A stretch of 64,000 bases of DNA from contig NZ_JAAQRC020000002.1 in the NCBI RefSeq assembly GCF_019216885.1, forward strand, positions 263,501 to 327,500. Reading direction: 5' to 3'. Of this stretch, positions 56,062-64,000 are shown one piece after another (the stretch's first letter is position 1; each line of letters begins with the position of its first letter). This stretch comes from Methylobacterium sp. SyP6R. GTDB lineage: Bacteria > Pseudomonadota > Alphaproteobacteria > Rhizobiales > Beijerinckiaceae. A program made the position numbers and the translations under genes. Below the pieces are notes generated by a model that was given only the letters and a program-made list of their open reading frames with translations, was not told the origin of the DNA and ran no database searches.

Positions 56062-58529
56062 TGCCGAGGAGCCGGACCAGGCTGTCCTTGATCCAGGTCA
56101 CGCCGTCGGCGAAGGTGATGCTCTCGATGCCCTTCGCGTCCGAGGCCAGGGCGCCGAGCACGGTCAGGCTGTCGGACGGGGCCCCGGTGAAGCGGATCAC
56201 GACCGCCTCGGAGCCGCGATCGAGTTGCTCGACCCGCGCCTGCGTCGAGGAAAAATCGCGGATCTCGATCCGGTCGGTGCCCGAAGTGCCGCTATCGGCC
56301 ACGGTGTCGTGGCCCGAGCCGGCGCCGAACCGGTAGAGGTCGCCGCCCGCGAGGCCCGCCAGCAGGTCGTTACCGGGCCGGCCTGCGAAGGTGTCGGCGC
56401 CGACCGCGTCGATGCGGTCGTCGCCGTCGCCCCGGCGGTAGAGATAGGTGTCGTCGCCGCCGGCCGCGCGCAGGAGGTCGTCGCCGCGGCCGCCCGCGAG
56501 GGTGTCGGCGCCCTCGGTGCCGATGACGACGTCGTTGCCCGCGGTGGTGCGGCTCGCCAGGATCGCCCGGCGGATGTCGGCGACCGAGAAGGCCGGCCCG
56601 CCGGCGAGCGCCACGGTCTCGATGCCGGCGCCGTCCGGCGCGAGCGCATCGACGACGACGATCTGGTCGGTGGTGCCGGCGAAACGGATCGCCACGTCGG
56701 CGCCGTCGGCGGTCAGGCGGTGGAAGCTGACCTCGTCGGCGGCGTAGCCGCTGATCTCGAGCCGGTCGCCGCCGGAGCCGGAGCGGTCGTGGATGACGTC
56801 GCTGCCGTCGCCGCGGGCGAAACGGTAGATGTCGTCGCCGCGGCCCCCAGACAGGCTGTCGTTGCCCAAGGACCCTGCCATCACGTCGGCGCCGTCGTCG
56901 CCCGTGAGGGCATCGTCGTCGAAGGCCGCCGTCCGGCCGAGCAGGCCGGCCACGGTCCAGACCGTGCCGTCGGTGAAGCGGACGGCCTCGATCCGGCCGC
57001 CGCCGAGCGCGTTCTCGATCGTGAGCGGCGCGCCGGTCGCCGTCACCACCAGGGCGAGGTCGGCCCCGTCGCGGCTCTGCGTCACCGCGAGGTCGGAGGG
57101 CGCGAGGCCGGGGGCGAGCACCACCGCGTCGGTGCCGCCCGCGTCGAGGATCCGGTCGTGGCCGCCATCGGCGGCGAACAGGTAGGTGTCGTCGCCGGTC
57201 CCGCCCTCGAGGCGGTCGTGCCCGGCGCCGCCATCGAGGGTGTCGGCGCCCGACAGGCCGATCAGCCAGTCGTCGCCGGCCCCGCCCGACAGGGAATCGT
57301 CGCTCGCACTGCCGCGCAGGACGTCGTCGCGCCCGGTCCCGGCGCGCGACAGCGCGATCAGCGCCCCTTGCGTCCAGACGGTGCCGTCCGCGAAGGTGAC
57401 CCGCCGGATGCCCATCTCGGGCCCGGCGGGCGCGCCGAGGTCGATGCGGTCGCCGGTCCCGGCGATCTCAAGGACGAGATTCCGGGCGCCGTCGACGGCG
57501 CGCACCTCGTCCGGCCGGATGCCGGCCGCGAAGGCCAGGGTGTCGGTGCCGATCCCGTCGCGGATCAGGTCCTGGCCATCGCCCCGGGCGAAGACGCAGC
57601 TGTCGTCGCCGGTGCCGCCCGCCAGGGTGTCGTCGCCGGCCCCGCCCGCCAGCCATCGGCCGGTGAGCCCGATCTCGGGGACGAGCCTCGTGCGGATCTC
57701 GGGCAGCGACAGGGTGACACCGTCGGCGAGGATCTCGACGGAGCCGAGGCCCCCGGCCTCGTCGAGGCCGCCGAGGACGGTGATGCGGTCGGTGCTGTCG
57801 GAAAAGCGGATGACGAGATCGCGGCCGTGTCCGCCGAAGCGGATCCGGTCGAGGGCGTAGCCGGCGATCCGCAAGGTTCCGGCCGCGTCGTCGCCGCGGT
57901 CGTCGATCGTGTCGGCGCCGTCTCCGGCGGTGAAGACGTAGGTGTCGGCGCCCGTTCCGCCGCTCAGGGTGTCGTCGCCGGGCCCGCCCTGGAGCCGGTC
58001 CGCCCCGCTGCCGCTGCCCAGCCGGTCGCGGCCGGCGCCGCCGAGCAGCACGTCGTCGCCGTCAAGGCCGACGAGGTCGTCGTCGCCGGCCCCGCCCTCG
58101 AGCCGGTCCGCGCCCGCGCTGCAGGTGATGGAATCGTCGCCGTCGCCGCCGAGGGCGGACAGGTTCCTGAGCTCGGCCCTATCCCAGACCGTCCCATCCG
58201 CGAAGACGACGCTCTCGATCGCGCTCGCCGCCGAGGAGAGCGCGTCGGTGAGCGTCAGCTCCTCGCCGGTGTCGCGCAGGCGCAGGACGAGGCTCGTGGT
58301 GCCGCGGGCGATCACCTGGAGGCCGCCCGGCGCGACGCCGGCGCCGATCTCGATGCGGTCGATCCCGCCCCCGGCGATCAGCCGGTCGTCGCCGGCGCCG
58401 CCCGCCAGGATCTCGTCGGACGCGGTGCCGACGATGAGGTCGGCCCCCGCGCCGGCCGCCTGCCAGCGCGCATCGGTGGAGCCGGTGCCGCGGAAGCCGA
58501 GCCGGTTGGTTCCGGCCTGCGCCGTGACC
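56062..58529 (-). repeat. RTX calcium-binding repeat region 2 of the giant adhesin
   Basis: Several units of about 110-150 residues, each with a GGxGxDxLxGGxGDDTYxF block, a RGDGxDxIxD segment and an FADGTVWxxxxL module (haemolysin-type calcium-binding-related domain). RTX nonapeptides bind calcium and fold after secretion through type I systems. One frame covers the whole region. Confidence 0.88.
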
Positions 58530-59080
58530 AGTAGCCGTACCAGACCGTGCCGTCGCCCTTGAACAGCGCGGTGACGGGGTCGTAGGCCTTGGCTCCGGCC
58601 GTCGCGCCGTCCACCGTGTAGGTGAAGGTCTTGGCCGCCGCGTCCCAGGTGATGACGACGTCGTGCCAGGTGCCGTCCTCGAGCTGGACGAAGTCGCGGC
58701 GCGGCTCGGGGCTGCCGTTGCCGACGTCGCCGTCGACGACGAAGCGGCCGAAATCGGTCGACTGGCCGTAGGTGTCGAACAGGATGCCGAAGGAGCCCGG
58801 GACCAGGGCGCCGACATTGATGACCGAGGACGACAGCGCGGCAGGTCCGGTGTTCTGCAACGCGAAGGAGACGCCGTCGGCGCCGCCCTCGGAGGCCCCG
58901 AAATACATCCGCGTCGTCCACACGACGCTGTTGGCCAGATCGACGCTGCCCCAGACCGCCCCGGTCTGCCAACTCCGGTCCGGCGTCAGCTGGTAGAGGC
59001 CGCTGCCGAGGGGCGAGGCCGATCCCACGGCGGCGAGGGTGTTCGCCGGCAACCGGCGGGTCGGCGTGCGCACGAGGCCG
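58530..59080 (-). other. legume-lectin-like (L-type lectin) domain within the giant adhesin
   Basis: About 180 residues between two RTX regions: WTTRMYFGASEGGADGVSFA, LQNTGPAAL, GSFGILFDTYG and LEDGTWHDVVITWD followed by FTYTVDG. This order (DGxxF, GxGIxFDTY, WHxVxIxW) is that of bacterial L-type lectin/concanavalin A-like domains, which bind sugars. A frameshift lies directly at its C-terminal edge near 58525. Confidence 0.82.
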
Positions 59081-62000
59081 ATGGTCGAGGAGGCCCGGGC
59101 GGACCCGCCGCCCGGGCCTGCGGCGGCACCGGCGAAGGCCGGATCGCCGAACGGGTCGGCGCTCCGGCAGCCGAGACTCCGCTCCGCGGCCTCGGGCGAG
59201 AGGGCGCGCCCGGCCAGCATCGCGGCCGACCACTGCGTTCCGTCGCCGAAGCGCACGCGGTCGATCGGGGCTGCGCTCGCCTGCCCGCGGAGCGTCAGGC
59301 TGTCGTCGCTGCCGACGAGCCGCGGGACGAGGTCATCGCCGCTCCTCACCACCACGACGTCGGTCGGCGTGAGGCCGGGCCCGAGCCGCAGCAGGTCGGT
59401 CGATCCCGCCCAATCGGCACCCTCCACGATCGTATCGCGGCCGGAGCCGCGGCTGAAGACGTAGGTCGTGTTGCCGCGGCCACCGGCCAGGAGGTCGTCG
59501 CCGGCCCCGCCATCGAGGGTGACGGCGACCTCCGACTGCGCCCCGAAATCGACCGTGTCGGCCTCCGCCCCGGTCGAGGAAGCGGCCCGCGCCACGATCT
59601 CGGCGAAGTCCCACACCGTCCCGTCGGCGAAGGCGAAGAGCTCGACGCCGCGATCGCCCGCGGCTCCGCCGGCGCGGAACATGTCGCGCACGGTGAGACG
59701 GTCGTCGCTGCCGGATAGCCCGATCACCAGGTCCTGCGGCCCGACCGACAGGAACGGGATGTCGCCGGGCAGGATGCCGGCCGAAAAGCGCACCCGGTCG
59801 AGGCCGGCGCCGTCCGCGGTCTCGAGATCCGCGATGGTGTCCTGGCCGTCGCCGCGGCCGCCGACGAGGATGTCCGCCCCGCGGCCGCCCTCGATCCAGT
59901 CGTTGCCGGCCTCGCCGAAGATCGCCGCACCGATCGAGGGCGCGACGAGGTCGGACGGCACGATGATGCGGTCGTCGCGGTCGCTCGGCGCGACCGAGGC
60001 GGCCAGTGCCCGGGTGCCGATCCGCCGCCCGTCCGAAAAGGCGATGGTGGCGACGACAGGGTCCGGGTCGCCTTCGGGATCGACCAGCGTGACGCGGTCG
60101 TCGCTGCCGCGCAGCGACAGGACGAGGTTGCCGTCGCGGTCGCGGGTCGCGACCACGTCCTCCAGCGCGATGCCGGGGCCGAACAGCAGGATGCCCCGGC
60201 CGTCGGCGCCGGCCGTTGCTCTCGATCCGGTCCTGGCCGTCGCCGCGGCCGAACCGGTAGACGTCGTTGCCACCGCCGCCGCGGATCACGTCGTCGCCGG
60301 GCCCGGCGGCGAAGGTCTCGTCGCCCGAGCCCCCGCGCAGGCGGTCGTCCTGCGGCGTGCCGGTCGCCCCGACCCGCTCGCGCAGGCGCTCCAGCGTCAG
60401 CACGGTGCCGTCGCCGAACCGGACGGCGTCGATCCCGCTCCAGCCGGAATCGTAGCGCAGCACGATCCGGTCGGTCGTGCCGGCGAAGGTGAGCACGAGC
60501 TCGGTGCGGGACGGATCGATCTGCGAGACGCGCAGCTCGTCGGGCCGGTAGCCGGTGATGGCGAGGGTGTCGCGGCCCGCGGCGTCGACGATGACGTCGC
60601 GCCCGTCGCCGCGGGTGAAGCCGTAGGTGTCGTCGCCGGCGCCGCCGTTCAGGGAATCGACGCCGGTGCCGCCCGCCAGGGTGTCGGCGCGGCCGCTGCC
60701 GACCACGACGTCGTCCCCGGGGCCGGGGCCGGCGATCGCCGCCCGACCAGGGCGGCCTCGTCCCAGACCACGCCGTCGGCGAAGGCCAGCGCCGGCAGGC
60801 GGCCGGAGCCGAGCCCGGCCCGGACGACGAGCTGCGCGCCGGCGGCGAAGGACACGACGAGGTCGGTCGAGCCGGGGGCGGCCGGGCGCACCCTCGCGTC
60901 GCTCGAGGCATGGGCCTCCAGCACCACCCGGTCGTCGCCGTCGGAATCGAGGATCGTGTCGTTCCCCTCTCCCGCCGCGACGCGGTAGACGTCGTTGCCG
61001 CCGAACCCGATCAGACGGTCGTCGCCGGCGCCGCCGTCGATCGCGTCGGAGAGCGCGTCGAAGCCGTAGATCGTGTCGTTGCCGGGACCCCGCGCCACGT
61101 CGATGAAGTGCTGGGCGAGCTTCAGCCCGCTCCAGGCGGTGCCGTCGCCGAAGACGACGTCCTCGATCAGGTTGACGAAGCCGACGATCGGGACCGTATC
61201 GAGGAAGTTCTGCAGCACCACTTCGTCGGTCGTGCCCTTGACGCGCAGGCGCAGGGTGTCGCTCGGGCCGTCGCGCAGGAAGTCGAGGTCGGTCCAGCGG
61301 ATCTCGTCGACGAAGGTGAGCCGGTCATGCGCCGACGGGTCGAACAGGCCGTTCACCCCGTTATCGAGGATCACGTCGCGGCCGTAGCCGCGGCCGAACA
61401 GGTAGGTTTCGTCGCCCTGGCGGCCGGACAGGAAGTCGTCGCCGGCGCCGCCGTCCAGCGTGTTCGAGTTCAGCATGCGGAAGATCGCGTCGTCGCCCGC
61501 GGTCTTGGCGTTCTTCAGCACCCGCTCGGTAATCTGCCCGAAATCGAGGCTGGTGCCGTCGTCGAACAGGAAGCGTTCGATCAGGTTGGGGGCGACGTAA
61601 TCGAGTCCGTCGCTGCTCTCGAGCGCTTCCGCGAAGATGCCGACGCCGGTGCGCATGCCGCCGAACTGGCCGATGATTTCGAGCCTGTCGCCGGTCTCGC
61701 GCCCCTCGGCGTCGAGGATCACGATCTTCAGGTTCTGGCTCTCGCCGTCGCGGATCAGCCGGAGGTTGTCGGCGGTGATGCCGCCCTTGAAGGTGAGGAC
61801 GTCGATGCCCGCCTTGACGATGCCGAACGAGAACTTGCCCTGGTCGTCGATGACGTCCTGGCCGTCGCCGCGCGCGCCACCGGACATGTAGTCGTTGCCG
61901 CGCCCGCCCCACAGCACGTCGGCGGAGCCCGAGCCGATCAGCGCGTCGTTGGTGAGGCCCGCGGCGCGGGCCTTGTCGACCACCTCCACCGCCATCCGTA

Positions 62001-62360
62001 AACGGTCCCAGACCACCCCGTCGGCGAACACGATCGAGGCCATTCCGGACTCGACCCGGGCGCCGCTCATCTGGAGATTGTTCAACTCACCGAGGAATTG
62101 ATCGGCGATGCGCAATGATAGGCTGTGTTTGCGGGCACGCAAGATCAGATCCTGGCCGTCGCGGACCGCCTCGATCTCGCTCGACAGCACGTCGGTGAAG
62201 CGCAGCTGGTCGGTCTCACCGTGGTCCTTGTCGTCGATGATGCAGTTGCCGGAGTCGCGCCCGACAAAATGGACGTCGGCGCCGCGGCCGCCGCGCAGGG
62301 TCTGGTCGCCGGCGGTGAGGTAGATGTAATCGGTGCCGCCGGTGCCGGCGACCTGGGTCG
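59081..62360 (-). repeat. RTX calcium-binding repeat region 1 of the giant adhesin
   Basis: Repeated units with LDGGAGDDFLSGRQGDETYLFGRG, GSGSADVLWGGRGNDYMSGG and similar blocks, each with RGxGxDxIxD and F(A/G)DGTxW modules, spread over three frames because of shifts near 60740 and 60220. Same architecture as the region after the lectin domain, so the two probably arose by duplication around it. Confidence 0.85.
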
Positions 62361-62700
62361 CGCCGCCGCATGGGTGACCAGGCGCTCCTCGCTGATGCCG
62401 AGCGCGTGGGCGACGCCGCGCATGTCGAGGTCGAGGCCGACGGTCTCGAAGGCCGGTAGCAGCATCAGCATCTCGACCCGATAGGTCGAATTGTCGGTCG
62501 AGCCGACCTCGTCGAGGTGATCGACGTCGATCGCGTAGTTGCGTAAGGAGAACGCGCAGCTGTCGCCGGTCTTCCATTCGAGCTGCAACGCCCGGTCGAG
62601 GTTGCGCACCCAGACGTAAAAAGTCCCGTCGCGGTCGGTGACCTGCCGGAGCTCCCCCGAAACCTTCGGTCGACCGGCCGGATTGCGGGGTGCGTAAAGC
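62361..62700 (-). other. N-terminal unique segment of the giant adhesin remnant
   Basis: About 110 codons without repeats: DGTFYVWVRNLDRALQLEW, CAFSLRNYAIDVDHLDEVGS and AFETVGLDLDMRGVAHALG. No signal peptide is visible because the upstream part is cut by IS256. Family not recognised. Confidence 0.65.
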
Positions 62701-63382
62701 GGGGTCGTGTCCCGTGGAGTGGTGTAGCTGACCGAGAGCGGGAGAGCCCGCCTGCGCGCCCTCACAGCGCAGTAGCAGGCGGGATCTCTCGCGGGGGTGG
62801 CCATCGGCGGTGACGGGTTAGGATCGGGTTGTGAGCACCAACCCCGAACCCGGGAGACCCCCGATGACCGATGCCATGATGAGCCTGCGGGCGCTGGCTG
62901 AGAAGAGTGCTGACGCGGACGTGCTGCGCGAGATGATTGGCTTTGCCGCCCAGCGCCTGATGGAACTGGAGGTGGGCGGCCTGACCGGTGCCGCCCATGG
63001 CGAGAAGAACCCGGAGCGGCTGGCCCAGCGCAACGGGTATCGTGACCGAGACTGGCAGACGCGGGCCGGCACCGTCGAACTGCGCATCCCGAAGCTGCGG
63101 ACGGGGAGCGACTTCCCGAGCTTCCTGGAGCCGCGCCGGATGACCGAGAAGGCGCTGACAGCCGTGATCCAGGAGGCCTACATCCAGGGCATCTCGACCC
63201 GCGCGGTCGACGATCTGGTCCAGGCCTTGGGCGGGACGGGCATCTCCAAGAGCCAGGTCAGCCGGCTCTGCCAGGAAATCGATGAGCGTGTGAACGCCTT
63301 CCTGGAGCGGCCGATCGAGGGCGAGTGGCCCTACCTCTGGATCGACGCGACCTACGTGAAGGTGCGCCAGAACCACCGCATC

Positions 63383-63417
63383 CAGGGTCCCCATCGCACC
63401 CGTGCGATGGGAGCCCG
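63383..63417 (+). repeat. 35-nt palindromic insert 1
   Basis: Arms GGGTCCCCATCGCAC and GTGCGATGGGAGCCC with a 2-nt loop (63385-63416), 13 of 15 pairs. The insert separates codons that are adjacent in the transposase family (RI | VSV) and shifts the frame. Confidence 0.85.
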
Positions 63418-63471
63418 GTCTCGGTGGCCGTCATCGTGGCGGTCGGCGTCAACACGGATGGCCGGCGCGAG

Positions 63472-63506
63472 GGGGCACCCATCGTGGCCTGCCACGATGG
63501 GAACCC
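63472..63506 (+). repeat. 35-nt palindromic insert 2
   Basis: Arms GGGCACCCATCGTGG and CCACGATGGGAACCC with a 4-nt loop (63473-63506). It shares the CCCATCG ... CGATGGGA core with insert 1, while the loop-proximal three pairs differ on both arms together (CAC/GTG versus TGG/CCA). It separates RRE from VLGLD and shifts the frame again. Confidence 0.85.
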
Positions 63507-64000
63507 GTGCTGGGCCTCGACATCGGCCCGTCGGAGGCCGAAACCTTCTGGACCGAGTTCCTGCGCAAGCTGGCCCGGCGTGGTCTGCGCGGGGTCAAGC
63601 TGGTGATCTCCGACGCGCACGAGGGCATCAAGGCCTCGATCGCCAAGGTGATGACGGCGTCCTGGCAGCGGTGCCGGGTGCACTTCATGCGCAACGTCCT
63701 GGCCCATGCGGGTCGCTCAGGCCGACGCGTCGTCTCGGCCTTCATCGCCACCGCCTTCGCCCAGGAGGACGCCGAGGCCGCCCGCCAGCAGTGGCGGCGC
63801 GTGGCCGATCAGCTCCGGCCCAAGGTGCCGAAGCTGGCGGCCCTCATGGACGCGGCGGAGACCGACGTCCTGGCCTACATGGGCTTCCCGGCAGCACACC
63901 GGGCCAAGCTGCACTCGACCAACCCGTTGGAGCGCCTCAACGGCGAGATCAAGCGCCGCACCGAGGTCGTCGGCATCTTCCCTGACGAGCCTTCGATCCG

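Larger units (their letters stand above)
52226..62700 (-). pseudogene. giant RTX / cadherin-like / lectin adhesin, frameshifted and truncated at both ends
   Basis: About 3,490 codons read from 62700 down to 52226 in successive frames. Order from the N-terminal side: a unique segment, RTX calcium-binding repeats, a legume-lectin-like domain, more RTX repeats, then tandem cadherin-like repeats. Continuity of motifs shows frame changes near 62370, 60740, 60220 and 58525. The last frame continues beyond 52226 only into antisense IS21 DNA, so the C-terminus, where a type I secretion signal would be, is lost. The N-terminus runs into the IS256 left end near 62700. Intact relatives are secreted, calcium-dependent adhesins. 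Isolated frameshifts could be sequencing errors, but both ends are also disrupted. Confidence 0.85.
62701..64000 (+). mobile_element. IS256-family insertion sequence, left part
   Basis: The left end lies near 62701 (GGGGTCGTGTCCCGTGGAG...), where the adhesin-coding sequence ends. The element carries a transposase from 62864 and runs off the window edge, so the right end and any target duplication cannot be checked. Confidence 0.75.
62864..64000 (+). pseudogene. IS256-family (mutator-type) transposase, broken by two palindromic inserts, 3' end beyond window
   Basis: ATG 62864 (a GTG at 62831 is also in frame) begins [14 protein letters not shown], the usual IS256 N-terminus, with [18 protein letters not shown] and the first catalytic Asp region [14 protein letters not shown]. 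At 63383 and 63472 two 35-nt palindromes interrupt it, each shifting the frame. Homology goes on as [18 protein letters not shown] in a second frame. It then continues as [39 protein letters not shown] and [13 protein letters not shown] (second Asp and Glu) in the third frame. Removing both inserts restores one continuous transposase. As it stands it cannot give a full protein. Confidence 0.88.

Noticed and set aside
54704..58534. A 1,276-codon plus-strand open frame opposite the adhesin
   Set aside because: It mirrors the repetitive GGxGxDD-coding strand and contains no domain; the minus strand holds the recognisable repeats.

Overview
The window is GC-rich alphaproteobacterial DNA. Three features point to the Methylobacterium branch of the Rhizobiales: dense solute-transport and catabolic operons, many insertion-sequence remnants, and an interspersed hairpin repeat with a CACGTTGCA/CGCGTTGCA loop whose tail resembles repeats I recall from many Rhizobiales. 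The genus is inferred from general character, not proven. I found no rRNA, tRNA, CRISPR array or replication origin.

1-17.6 kb is a catabolic region. Plus-strand genes encode a thiolase-like protein with its DUF35 zinc-ribbon partner, an ADP-forming acyl-CoA synthetase, a Bug-type receptor, a MaoC-like hydratase, a CaiB-type CoA-transferase, a LivK-type receptor and a zinc alcohol dehydrogenase. A minus-strand operon encodes a ketosteroid-dehydrogenase-like flavoprotein, a second LivK-type receptor, a NIPSNAP protein and two short-chain dehydrogenases. An AraC regulator is divergent from this operon. Together they look like uptake and CoA-dependent breakdown of an unidentified, probably cyclic, carboxylate.

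17.6-32.9 kb starts with repeats and an IS630 fragment. A long minus-strand operon follows: oligopeptide-type ABC transporter, two amidohydrolases and an IclR regulator. Next come an orphan ParD antitoxin with a ParE stump, and a DUF917/hydantoinase-like pair divergent from a fusion of an AroM domain to a LuxR-type DNA-binding domain.

33-37.2 kb is a foreign-looking island: an IS630 element with a frameshifted transposase, then an AT-rich stretch carrying one large HEAT-like gene of unknown function. 37.3-43.3 kb returns to GC-rich DNA with a second, unfused AroM gene and a complete second peptide transporter operon.

43.3-50.2 kb has repeats, a YciI protein, a 3-hydroxyisobutyrate-dehydrogenase-like enzyme, an MFS transporter and a hydroxyquinol cluster (intradiol dioxygenase, maleylacetate reductase, Dabb protein, divergent LysR).

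50.2-64 kb is a graveyard. It holds a decayed cytochrome P460, an IS21 transposase remnant, and a roughly 10.5-kb remnant of a giant secreted calcium-binding adhesin. The adhesin has RTX repeats, a legume-lectin-like domain and tandem cadherin-like repeats. It carries four frameshifts and is cut off by IS21 at its C-terminal end and IS256 at its N-terminal end. The IS256 transposase is itself broken by two 35-nt palindromic inserts of one apparent family, the most unusual small-scale structure here.
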